Shown here piece by piece: positions 33,190 through 44,699 of a DNA stretch of 64,000 bases. The notes below the pieces were generated by a model that was not told where the DNA came from, searched no databases, and worked only from the letters and a program-made list of their open reading frames with translations. How positions within the stretch are numbered: the first letter of the stretch is position 1; every line of letters starts with the position of its first letter. The stretch spans positions 22,585,938-22,649,937 of the forward strand of contig NC_054888.1 in assembly GCF_018320785.1 (NCBI RefSeq), in the 5' to 3' direction. Source of the DNA: Cheilinus undulatus (lineage: Eukaryota > Chordata > Actinopteri > Labriformes > Labridae). A program made the position numbers and the translations under genes.

Positions 33190-33614
33190 CAGGGATGTAG
33201 CTAGGGATTTTGGGCCCCCAGAAAGAATATTACACGGGCCCCCCTAACTGGCTAGCCAAGTAACAAATATTGCATCACTTTTTACAAATATATATGAATT
33301 TTAATGCATTTTTTAAGCATAACCTCCCCATTTATGAGCAATATTTTTACTATGGTTAAATTGAATTTACTCGCATTATTTCGAAGTGCTGGACTATACC
33401 ATTTGGATGTTTTTAAGGGAGGAGTTGAGGCCCCCCAGTACTTATTTTACTCTATTTGATACAAATTTCAGTCTGTTAACCCATTCATATTGTCACTTTT
33501 AATTCAATAAGGCCACTAATTACTAAGAAAAAAATACACGTTCAATAGCAGGGCCCCTCCCTACTGCGGGCCTGGGTAATCAGTACCCTTTCCCCCCCCC
33601 GTGCTACGCCCCTG
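33190..33614. mobile_element. hAT-type MITE, 425 bp
   Basis: The 8-bp duplication agcatagc lies at 33182-33189 and 33615-33622. The termini are CAGGGATGTAGCTAGG and, inward from the right, CAGGGGCGTAGCACGG (12 of 16), followed by inverted GGGCCCC blocks. The flank is itself AGCTA-rich, so part of the duplication could match by chance, but the terminal repeats support the borders. Confidence 0.8.
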
Positions 33615-33659
33615 AGCATAGCTACGTTGGCTTTAGCTAAGCAAATAAAACTAACGGTA

Positions 33660-34600
33660 ACTAATGTTTGTGTAACTACTTCTGTACATAATTTGATCCT
33701 GGATAAGATGTTTGCAGAATGGTTATTTCACAAGTGTAACCGTCAGGCTTTGTTTATGAATAAAGTTGCATTAAAAAAAAAAATCTAAAAATGGAAATAT
33801 GTTGTAGCAGCAAATTGTGGCACTTCCAATGTGAGGTATGCAGCTTTGTATTTTTTTTATTATTTGCAACGTATAAGGCTGTCTGTGAAACTACTTGCAG
33901 CTTTAAGACATTTCCCATGCATATAACGATCATTATTATTGTATAATTATTATTATATTTCTGATTATAAAATAAGCATTACTTCTTTTTAGGTGACTGA
34001 GCTCATTGTTTATTAATGCAGGTGTGATGGAGTGTCTAAGATGCAGCATTAGGGCTGTATTCGGTTCCCTCCATCACCTCTAGGGGGCACCACACACACA
34101 TCTCACCCCTCATCTTCCCACACCTGAGAAAATTCGCACCTGCGTCCCTCCCTGCACCTGCCACCTGCTCCCGAGGAACTCCAGCACCTGCAGAAAGATT
34201 TCATGAAAGCAAATAGACTTAATCCTCGCATTATTACACACTAATCGGCTCTGACACCGCTCTCTGGGGCCTCTGGCTAAAAAGTTGCCTTTTAGATAAG
34301 AGGAAAAAGCATGAGATTTCCTAGATAATCTTAGTAATACCAGAGGGGGAGGTGAAGATTATAAAATCATAGTGCATTTAATAAAATATCAGACACTAGA
34401 GCGTCATGAAGAGGATAGAGGAACCTCCCTGAGGACCCATGGGAATGTGGGAATCACTGGGAATATTAAAGCCCCGTTTCCTGCTCCATATAGGACAATA
34501 TATCGGATTATCAGCTGGCTGTAAATATCTGGGAATCACGGCAGCCCTATAAGATGACATAATTTACAAAGCAGTGCACTGAATGTTAAAAGGATGGAGA
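33660..34600. other. Upstream region of cask, nothing firmly recognised
   Basis: AT-rich DNA grading into more G/C-rich sequence near 34.0-34.3 kb; no exon seen. Confidence 0.45.
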
Positions 34601-34609
34601 TAAGAAGGG

Positions 34610-35580
34610 AAAAGGCTGACGTAAGGTGATGGGGTTTGGATGGTCGACGCCTGCGCGAGCCACTCTAGGATGCGACCGTTGGAAGGAGATTAGGAAACTG
34701 CGCCTCAGTCGAACCCCTCGCTGTCCGCCATCTTGGCTCGAGCGAGCCTGTAACACGAACCCCCCCCTTTGCCCGTTCTCCCGGGCCATTTCGGCTCCGA
34801 CCGGCCCAGTTTCCTTGGACGTTAGAGGGAGGAGCCTGGCGTTTCTGGAAGTCGGAGGAACAGCCAGTCAAAGCCAGCCAGGCAGCATCTGAGCCAAGCG
34901 GAGGAACTAGAGCGGCGAAGGGTCGGCTTGTGTTGGGATTTTTAATTTCAGTATCCGCGCAGCGACGGACGGTGAATGCAACTGAATAAGACGTCGACAT
35001 GCACGTAAAGGTCTTCCGTTTGGGCTCGGGAAGCTGAAGCATATTGCAGCCCGGTCTTATAACGTACGTGGGATAAGCCATCTGTGATACACTGGGTGTG
35101 CTCAGCGCAATAACGGCGTTATTCCAACCGTCGGCTAGCTCCTATTAACCCAGCTAGCCAACCATTTTCGACAGCCCCGTTAGCTTGCGGAGCATCTTTA
35201 CTTGAGTGTGGATGCTGCTGAGGGGGACTCGTATCCCTACAGTGAAGATTCAACCCTGAGGCATGCAAAGAGGGGTGTTTTTCTGCAAACGAGCGAGGAA
35301 ATCTCCACGCCCCGGGGTCTGCTCAGTGGTTACTATTTAGCTAACCGGGAGAGGAGCTCAAGTGAAGGTGGGGCCGCGGAAGGAGTGACAGCCTCGGATA
35401 CCAGCTAATGTGGCTAGCCGGCTAACTTGTACTATTCCTGTGGTCTTTTCTATCACCAAGAGTGTGCTTACTGGCACTGTGGTTGCTCGATTCAGCGTGA
35501 AAGTACGTTAACATTGATTCCTTCTTAACCAGTGTGGGTGGGATACCTCGAGGAGAGCATCCTCGTTTACCTGAATGACC
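34610..35580 (+). promoter_or_regulatory. cask CpG island, promoter and 5' leader
   Basis: CpG density rises sharply from 34.62 kb. A YY1-type motif ccgccatcttggc sits at 34727-34739. The stretch up to the ATG has no intron signature I can rely on, so a long leader or several start sites are possible. Upstream ORFs (for example the frame from 35202 to 35408, which opens at a TTG) occur but none shows family resemblance. Confidence 0.6.
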
Positions 35581-35639
35581 ATGGCGGACGACGACGTGCT
35601 GTTCGAGGATGTCTACGAGCTGTGTGAGGTGATTGGCAA
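35581..35639 (+). CDS. cask: cask coding exon 1, partial gene
   Basis: CASK is a MAGUK scaffold (CaM-kinase-like, L27, PDZ, SH3, guanylate-kinase domains) at synapses and epithelial junctions, binding neurexin, Mint1 and Veli. The exon encodes MADDDVLFEDVYELCEVIG plus AA of a split Lys codon, identical to the human CASK N-terminus, the start of the kinase domain. Donor AA|GTAAGT; 59 coding bases with phase 2. The chosen ATG has a strong context (gaccATGG); an in-frame ATG at 35575 would add Met-Thr. Exon 2 (human GPFSVVRRCINRETGQ) was not found in the remaining 28 kb, so the rest lies beyond the window. Fish have caska and caskb, and this exon cannot separate them. Confidence 0.96.
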
Positions 35640-38579
35640 GTAAGTAATGAACCTCTCTCCGTGTCTGGCCGTGTTTTGACTATTTTGGGTGTTTCACAGT
35701 CCCCCCCATCCCCTCCTCATTTTGCCACACAGCTGCAAGCGCCATGCTTAATTTGGTGGCTGCTTTAATGTGTGGGCCTACAGGTTTTTCAAGGGGAAAG
35801 TTCACTGATTGGATGCGAGCAGGTCCTCATAGTGCTGCACTATTTTACACATAAATAAGCCCATAAGTACCTGATTTATTATCAGCTGCAGCATGTGAAA
35901 AGACTACAAAAGTGCAACCATACTAACAGAAACTGGAACTTTGATAGGAAAATCTAAGCGATATCTATATGTTTTATTGATAAATTACAAGTCATATACA
36001 TCACATTTCAGGCCATAACTGTTCCATTATGATCAAAAATTGCAAGTAAACTCCAAAAAACTCTAATTTGCTCAAAAACATTTGCAACCTTGTGGAACAC
36101 TGAATTTATTCATCTGCCGGAAAAGGAACTTGACCAAACAAAACAGCAGATTTCAATAATATAAATGAACTTCTCAACCTGTAATCAAGAAAGCTGATAT
36201 CTAAGACTTGCCAAAATTCAATCCCTTCATGCATTTTTAATACATGTCCTTTAAGGTGATGCATTATGTTGGTTGCCATAATAAATAGTGTCAAAAAGTG
36301 CAAAAGACCTCCAAAATGCATCTGTTTCAGGGGGTAGGTCGATACTAATGGAATGGATCCATCAAAATGGCAAAAGGACTTCTGGTATAGGCACATTTTG
36401 ATGTGATTCTTGCGATATATCATGGGGAAAAAGATGTCCTGGATGCCCAAAATTGGACCATTTCTATGCTAAAGGTCTCAGAAATTGCAGTCAGACTGCT
36501 GACTGCACAAAAAGATTGGAAAAATATGCCAAGAATGCTTTCATCCACTGACATCAGGGGATTTTTAAACGTCCGATCAAAACCAAAAGTAAATCTAAAG
36601 ATCTTAGATGGACTTTTAAACCTGCAATCTAAGAATTTAATGTCAAAAGTTTGGCAACATTTCAAACTCCAGAAAACTATCTAAATTGCTCAAAAACTTT
36701 CGCAACCCTTTGGAACACATTTCCGCTGGAAAAGGAATTATACTTGAAGTTGACCAAACAAAACAGCAGATTTGAATAATATAGATGAACTTTTCAACCT
36801 GTGATCAAGAAAGTTGATGTCTAAGACTTGCCAAAATTCAATCCCTTCATGCATTTTCAATACTTTGTCCTTAAAGGTGATGCTGGATGCCTTCACTGAT
36901 GGTTTCAAAAAGTGCAACAGACCTCCAAAACAAATCTATTTCAGGGGGTAGGTGCATACTAATGGAATGGATCCATCAAAATGGCCAAAGAACTTCTGGT
37001 ATAGGCACATTTTAATGTGATTGTTGTAAAATATCATGGGGAAAAAGAAGGCCCTGGATGCCCAAAATTGGTCCATTTCTATGTTAAAGGTCTCAGAAAT
37101 GGCAGTCAGAGTGCTGAAGAGTCTCTAAATTGCACAGAAACATTGGAAACATTTCATACCAAGAATGCTTTCATCCACTTACATGAAAGGAATAGTCTAA
37201 AGATGCGATCAAAACCAAAAGTTTTTGGACAATATAGTACATTTAAGGATCATAGATGGACTTTTAAACCTGCAATCTTAGAATTTAATTTCAAAAGTTT
37301 GGCAACATTTCAAACTCCAGACAACGATCAAAAACTTTTGCAACCTTTTGGAACACTTCTGCTGGAAAAGGGGATATAATTGAAGTTGACCAAATAATAA
37401 AGTTTTCCAACAAAACAGCAAATTTAAGGAAAGATAGATGAACTTTTAAACCTCTAATCAAAAAAGTTAATATCTAAGACTTGTCAAATATTCAATCCCT
37501 TCATGCATTTTCAATACCATGTCCTTTAAGGTGATGCATTGTGTTATTTGTGATGATTGATAGTGTCATCAAGTACCAAAGACCTCTAAAAGACATCTGT
37601 TTCAGCAGGTAGGTGCATATAAAGGGAAGGGAACCAAAAATATGTCAAGAAAACTCCAGATAGGCACAATTAGATTTTTTATTGATTTGATATCACGGAA
37701 TTATAGGAAGTCCCGGACACCCAAAATTGTGTCATTTCTTAGTTACAGGTATCAGAAATGGCAGTCAGTCAGCGGAAAAGTCTTTAAATTGCACAGAAAC
37801 ATTAGTAACATTTCATACCAAGAATGCATTCATCCACTGACGTGGAAGGAATTAATCTAAAGGTCAGATCAAACCCAAAAGTTTTTGGACAATGCATTAA
37901 ATCAAAAGAATATAGATTAACTTTTAAACCTGTAATCTAAGAATTTAATGTCTCAAATAATTACAAACTCTTTTTTGATATCATGGCTTTTAGTTTTGTT
38001 AAGTTGTTTTAAGGGATTGTCAGTAACAAAAATGGCCAAAGATCTTAAAACCTATGACACTTTCAACAGATAGGTGAAGAGAAAAGGAGTAAACAAATGC
38101 AAAATTGCAAACAAATTTTGCCATGGTTCTTGTTCAGATCAAATAATACTGATACCTGTCAGATGCCTAATATTTTGTTTTTCTTTCATTTTAACCATCA
38201 AAAACTGCAGGAAAACTCCTGCAAATCATCTAAATTCCACAAAAACACTGCTAGCCTTTCATTACAATGAGAGTTTTTAGCCTCTGGCATCAAAAATGGA
38301 AGTCCTAGACACCTAAAATCAGGTCATTTCTTGGTTTCAGGTATCAGAAAAAGTCAGACTCCAGAACAGAATGTATGAAAACATTGCATTGCAGCATTTA
38401 TACTGAGAATGTATTCTTCCACTGAAGTTTAAAGAATTAGTGTAAAAGTCTGATCAAAGTGTCATGTTTAGAACAGTACAGCCAATTTAAAGAAGATGGA
38501 CTTGTTGCGCTTTAGTGTTTCAGCCTGTGTCAATAAATAAAAAACATTCTGATCCATTAGGATGTCAACCAGTTCAAGA

Positions 38580-38995
38580 TAGGAGTGCACCGATTGATCG
38601 GCCGGTGCCGGTTTCCTTAATTTTGGGGGATCGGCGATCGGCCAATACTTACATATGAAACCGATCTTATTCACCGATCTTATCTACCTCTACCTACTAA
38701 AATGTGAAAAATGAAAGACTAAAGAAACTGATATAATTTAGTAGTTTGGACAGCAATGCTCTAAACGTTTCATTTATATTTGAGAGAACTACCTCATATG
38801 CTGTTAAAACAACAAGTTTGTATTGTTTCACGGGTATTGTTCAGTGCATTTCAATAAAATAAGATTGGAACATTAAAGGTGTATGCTGTCAGTTATTATG
38901 GAAAAAAAAAAAGGTATTGGCCGAAATCAGAATTGGCAGGCCAGGCTTTTTAAAGATCGGTGATCAGTCAGAAAATTGCAATCAGTGCATCCCTA
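38580..38995. mobile_element. hAT-type MITE, 416 bp
   Basis: A perfect 8-bp duplication, gttcaaga, lies at 38572-38579 and 38996-39003. The termini are TAGGAGTGCACCGATTG and, inward from the right, TAGGGATGCACTGATTG (14 of 17). The inner ends hold clustered GATCGG motifs. It interrupts the tandem array. Confidence 0.88.
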
Positions 38996-39387
38996 GTTCA
39001 AGACTTAAATACATCTTCAATTCCGTGTGTTTTGGAGTTATACAATTTATTATTTATCATTGATGGTATTAAAATGTATTATAAGATGTGTAAAAAGATC
39101 AGTTTCAGCATATAGGTGTATAGTAGATGAATGAATCCATCAAAATCTCAAAGGAAAATCCAGATATTGGCAAACTATGAGTTTCTGAACAAGAATGTAG
39201 AGTAAATAAGAAGATACACAAACTTTTCAACCTGCAGTCAAAGAAGCTGATGTCTAAGACTGGCAGGATTTGAATCCCTTGATACATTTGTTTTATGTTA
39301 TTTTTAATGATTGATTGTGTGAAACCAGAGACCTTCAAAAGACATCAATGTCAGCAGATAAGAGGATAGTCGAAGAATGAAGCAATG

Positions 39388-39552
39388 GGCGACTGTGGCT
39401 CAGTAGGTAGTCGTTGTCTCACAATCGGATGGTTGTGGGTCCGACCCCCAGCTCCTCCTATTGATGTGTCCTTGGGCAAGAATCCCAATTCGCTCCCCAA
39501 TTTGAGCAGAGAATAGAGACTAGAAAAGCGCTCAAGTCCATCCATTTACCAA
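39388..39552 (+). mobile_element. tRNA-derived SINE
   Basis: Pol III box A (tggctcagtaggtag) and box B (ggttgtgggtccgaccc) are spaced as in a tRNA. They are followed by the fish SINE body tgtccttgggcaagaa and tail gcgctcaagtccatccattt. It is shortened internally and sits within a unit of the 0.65-kb array. Confidence 0.85.
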
Positions 39553-41454
39553 AAGTTGCAAGGAAAATCCAGGTAGTGATTCAAGTAAAATCAAATGCTG
39601 ATACTAGTTTTGTTAATACAGAAAGAAACCTGAAGTCCTACACACCCTGTAGCTGGTGTATTTCTTTCTTTCAGCTGTCTAAATTGCTGGCATACTCTTA
39701 AACACAGTCTAAATTGCACAAAAACATTGGCAACTTGTTGGTGTAAGAATGTTTTCATCCTCTGTAACAAGAGACATCTAGGACGAGGTCCAATAGTAAA
39801 TTTACAGATGGCTAAGGAAACTTTGATTATTCATCCTGTATTGATTAAAATATGTGATATCTGATACTGTAAAGATGTCAATACTTTAATTCTCCCACAT
39901 TTAATCAATACTGTATGTTTAAAGTGATATAATCTGTTATTTTAGTGGTTAATAGTAACAAAAAAGTACAGAAGATCTTGCTTTTTGTTTACATAATTTG
40001 CTACAGATGATATTCTTGTAATGGCATGATACCAGAATTTGAAACTTGAGAATGAAAATAAAAATTAAATGATATCTACACCTGTTTTAAAATGGCAACA
40101 AAATAGAAATCTTAGAAACCCAGAAATGGGTTATTTCTTACTTTCATGTTCTAAAAACTCTCTAAACTACTGAGAAAAACTACAAGAAGTGTCCTCATAT
40201 TAGGCGTCTAGGACTTTTGTTAGTTTTCCATGGTATTGAGACAAATATTCATATTATTTGATTTTAAAGGAATAATTGAAATTTTTAAATTCTAATACAG
40301 ACAATATCAGTGGCATCTAGGTTAGAAGGACATGTACATTTGTATAACGATGGTGATAACATACAATGCAAAAGGTTTTCTTGCCATTTTTGATGCTTGA
40401 TAACAAGAAGATGCTTAATAGTTGCAGCCTGTATTTGCTGCATTAATATAAAACCAGATGGCAATTTTATTTTACTTTTACTAGAATCAAATCAGAGTTT
40501 AATACTCTTGTATCCTGACAAGCAACTGATACACATTTCAGGCCAATGTGTATGTCAGCAAGTCAAGCAGGAAGATGAGTGAGCTTAACACAAAAATGAC
40601 CTAACATTGTGTGTCTGGGACTTCTATTTGTGTTGCCATGGTATCTATGCATGCAGCATCATTCAGAGTTTAAATTCTGGTATCCTGGCTGTACCAAGAT
40701 ACACATCTCTAGTCATTGATTTCAACACAATTCAGGAGGTCATGGTGTCAGGAACATACTGCAGCTGAAAATATATGAGGAAATCTGATGTTTGTAAGAT
40801 AGTACTACACTTTTGGGATATTATAGGACATTGGTAGTGCTTCATGTATGAGTTTTCCTGCAGTTTTTCATTCCTGGAAACAAGAAAACTCCCAATATTT
40901 GGTGCTTCAGACTTCTATATCTGAGATTCTTGTGCCCTGACTTACCTATGATATACATTTCTAGTCAGGTTTGCTGCAGAAAGATTAAAAACACACAGTC
41001 TAAAATGCACAGAACACCTGCAATACTTTCACCTGAAATTTTGGATTATTGAAAACAAGAATGAGCCCAGCACCATGTGTCTAAGATTCCTTTTTTGTTG
41101 TTTTCATTGATTCACAACAGGCATTGATATCATTTGACTTTCACTAGGATTATTTAAAGTTTAAACTCTGGTGCCCTGACAACCCAAAATACTGCACAGA
41201 TTTCTAGTCAATGTTTGTGGCAGCAACTTTTAACCGTTATAAAAGAAAATTATCCTTTGTTAGGTGTCTGGGACTTGTATTTTTGCTGCCATGATATCAG
41301 AACACTTGGCTTTATCCATAGATTTTTGCAAGATGTCATTACTGTAAAACAAATTTGGTCAATCATGTCAATAAAACGCAAGATCTTGGGTGCTTTTTTA
41401 TATTATAGTCGTTTAAGTCAGATTTTAACCTTTAAACAGGAGTAAACACGCAAA

Positions 41455-43070
41455 AAGTTAGGCATCCTTGAAGTGTCAGACATGATCTTTCTAGCTCAAC
41501 AATTATTTAAATTTACTGTGTTGTTGAAAGACTTATGACTATTTTTGCAGTGTCAGCACAGAGAGTTGGCGGAGGTTTTGTTTTTGTTGGAGTTTACCTG
41601 TAGTTTCTGACTGATTGATTAACCTCCTACTTTTTTAACATACAGTCCGTCTTAAAAATAACAACATTTTGACAACTAAAGTGAATCAGACTTTAAGATT
41701 GCATGCTGAAAAGTCAAAGGTCCAGTCTTGTTGGCCTCCTTCCTTCTCTAAATTTATAAAACTTTAGAAAAACTTTGAGCTGTGATTGGCTCTCACCTCA
41801 GATGCCTCGCACTGCAGCGGGTGAATACATTAGATCTGTTTCGATAGCTGACAGACCTGCAATCTGTTTCCAACCCAGGACATGTGCAGGAATCATCTGG
41901 CGGCACATCTAGAGTGTCAGAAAACAGGATTTTCCTTCTTCTAATCTCCTTGTTTGACAGAAGCCCCACCTGCAGACAGCAGCAAGCTGGTCAAGCTCTC
42001 CTTGGGGCTTTTTTACATACAAACAAAGTGGGTTTTTTTGCTTTAATGCAAAACTGGAGATCGATAAAGATAAATCAAAGATTCAAAGTGGCATGAATTG
42101 ACTAATATGTGGTCAGAAGTGGTGGTTGAATGACTGACAGGCCCATCACACTCCTGGGTTTCCTGTCAGTCCCCTCCCCCTCTCCAAACCTAACTCACAG
42201 GAGGTCTGAGGGTCCATTAAGTTTGAGATCAGACCCTCGGGCTCTCTCCTCTATTCACAATCTTCCTGTTGCCTGGTTACTAATTGACGGTTTGGCCAGG
42301 ACGGTTCCAGTAACTGATATGAGGCCCTGCTGTAAGGAGTTATTATGGAACCAGTTTATATAAAGGCTAGGTGACAAAGCAATCTTGATCAGTGGTCGTG
42401 ACACAATTTAAGTTGATTATAATGATACACCTTGACATTTTTACTCCACACAGACAGATTTAACCACCAGTCACACGGTAAAAGTGATAACACAAAGGTT
42501 TCTGACTGCATAATATGAAGAACTCACCCACTTCCCACATTGTTTTAGCCAAGAAGGAAGTGGACGCCTTCTAAAGAATGGAAATGATGGCCGCACAAGC
42601 AACAGTGAAAATTAACTTCCATTTTTCTCCAAAGATGAGGTCATTTTTGGCAAAAATGGTGATGAATTATGTGGATGTTTGCGGCAGCGAGGCCAGCAGC
42701 CCCTCCCACCCTGTGCTGGTAGAGAAAGAATATTGAAGAGACACTGATTTCTAACCTAAAACTATTCTATTTTAGTGTTTTGCAGATTTTAATTACACAG
42801 TCTGTTGTTTGTTTTGAAGAGGAGACCTCTTCAGTAAATGGGCACATTTAAATGAGCTCTGAGGGCTGGTTATAAAAAACAAACCAAGCTATTGTTAGAG
42901 GAAGGTGCTGCCTACTTCAATCTCTTGAAGAGCTTTACTAATAGAATATTTAAACATTACTTCTGTATTTAGTGGTTTTGAGAGACGGTGACCTCTCTGG
43001 GTAATTAAGTGTCTTAAAACATGTGGATGATGAAGATGGAACAAGCCTTTTTTTAAAAAACAAGCTAACA
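41455..43070. other. cask intron 1, nothing recognised
   Basis: Unique-looking sequence without exons or bounded elements. Confidence 0.45.
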
Positions 43071-43073
43071 TGG

Positions 43074-43231
43074 TGCACAGGTGGTCTAGTGGTTTAAGGC
43101 GCGGTCGACTCGGGTTGGAATCCAGCACCATCCCACATGTCTTTCCATGGCTCTCTCATCCCTGTTTGTGATTCTGTCAATAAAGGCATGAAAAGCCCAA
43201 AAATAAATCTAAAAAAAAAAAAAAAAAAAAG
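43074..43231 (+). mobile_element. tRNA-derived SINE with poly(A) tail
   Basis: The head ggtggtctagtggtttaagg (box A) and gggttggaatcc (box B) are tRNA-like. The body ccacatgtctttcc and caataaaggcatgaaaagcc is the common fish SINE, ending in a run of about 20 A (43212-43231). Confidence 0.85.
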
Positions 43232-43375
43232 ACAAGGTAACATTAATATCTGTGGCTCTTATTTAGGGATGGATACTGAGTTCAGTGCTTTTATACACAC
43301 TGCCTGAGCTCCACCCGTAGTCCCCAGTAGTGATTCATGTAAAATCGAACAGTACTATATTTCGGTTGCTTAAAG

Positions 43376-44680
43376 CAGTGGTTCCCAACCTTTTTTCCTC
43401 AGGGCCCCCACTACTCGCATCGAAGAAAGCTAAACCCCCTCAGACCCACTCGGAGAAAGTACACATCATTTGAAATTGTTTTCATTGACAAAACCCCAAC
43501 TTAACAGACGTATATAGACTTGTTCTTGACAAACAGATCTATGTCCAAACTATCCATTATTATAACAGTGCATTAGGACCACTCTTGGAAAAAAGAAAGA
43601 CTAAAACCAGGTTTAAGAAATTATTTCATTTAAAAAAAAAAATAAAATAAAATAAAACATTTTTATGACTTTAAAAGGGGTAAATGTCCCTGAACCCTGG
43701 ATAAGATTTTTTAAGATGATAAAGCCCATAAATCAAAATCTGACCATAGTTTTCAGTTTGGTTTCTTGTTAATTTTGACTTTACATTGTTGTAAAATTAG
43801 GATTTAAAAAAACTTTTAACTGAAAAAAAAATTGAGTTTCTAATGTCAATTTAAGACTTTTTAAATTCTGAAATTTTTATTTTTTTTCTTGTAAATTCCT
43901 GACTTTCGAAACTCTGAAATGTTGCAAACAGGAAGTGGAAGGTTTGGCTCCACTTTTCAAAATACAACAGATTATGCTGCAATATTTGTGACATGAAGTG
44001 CATGGCTCACCACCCTCCCTCTCTCTGTCTTGCACCCAAACCCCCCTTTAAACAGCGTGATTTGCCCGTGCATCATGGATATTTGATCCGATCAGCCCAG
44101 CTGTTCATTTACCTCAGCTGTTGTAGACGAAGCACAATTTACGACAGGCCGTAAACGCACCAGTAGCGGTAGCAACATTAGCATTCCTGTGTTTAAAATG
44201 TCAGTGGTGTGGAAAAACTTCAACAGTCCAGTGGCCTCTTGCAGATTCTGTATTACGACCGCTTCATGAAGCGGTAGCAGCAGAGCTGTGTTTAACTAAT
44301 TTGATCTGTCATCTCCAAACTAAACCTGCAGCGGAATACGGTGACTTCACCATAGCAACAGGCAGCTACACCGAAGAAACACACTCTGGACTTTAAGAGG
44401 AAAGACATGTACCCTCGAGAGAGCGATAAGGCAAAAAAGATAACAAAAAAGTGGTTAAAATTCATCGCTTTGGACAACCAGCTCATCTCTGTTGTGGAGA
44501 ATTTGAGTTTTTGTCATCTTCTTGAGCTTTTAGATCCACGCTATGCCCTGCAGTCTCGACATTACATTTCTGAGACTGCCTTACTGGAGCTTTACAAAAA
44601 AGTACATGACAGCATACTAGAGAGTTTTAAAAGCTACTTCACTGTTGTTAGCTTCATTACAGACGTTTAGAGCTCTTATG
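43376..44680 (+). pseudogene. hAT (ZBED1-like) transposon relic
   Basis: The left terminus is cagtggttcccaacc at 43376. A BED-finger remnant begins at 44199 (MSVVWKNF...CRFC). After a frameshift, 44407-44670 reads KKITKKWLKFIALDNQLISV, then LLELLDPRYALQSRHYISET and SFITDV, the ZBED1/hAT-Ac pattern (FIALDxQPFSVVE, PRYxLPSRxYFSE, SFTTDIW). The catalytic core and right terminus are missing. Confidence 0.8.
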
Positions 44681-44699
44681 TTTGCCCCATGTCACTGCT

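Larger units (their letters stand above)
36040..41450 (+). repeat. Decaying tandem array with 620-655-bp units
   Basis: The anchor atcccttcat recurs at 36221, 36841 and 37495 (steps 620 and 654). A second anchor (atccatcaaaatgg after tttcag.gggtaggt) recurs near 36340, 36950, 37600 and, degraded, 39110. The first three units are about 85-90% alike by eye; later ones are shorter and more diverged. By 40.6-41.3 kb only a gtgtctgggacttctat-type phrase recurs. A hAT MITE (38580) and a SINE (39388) have inserted. Confidence 0.8.

Noticed and set aside
34665-35081. 138-codon minus-strand ORF in the cask CpG island
   Set aside because: Open frames are expected in GC-rich DNA; there is no family match and it runs against the cask leader.
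39388-39470. A tRNA gene
   Set aside because: Box A and B are present, but the downstream body is the standard SINE and the arms do not pair into a clean cloverleaf.
44407-44670. A domesticated ZBED host gene
   Set aside because: Only a fragment of the hAT protein is open, the BED finger is in another frame and the catalytic region is absent.
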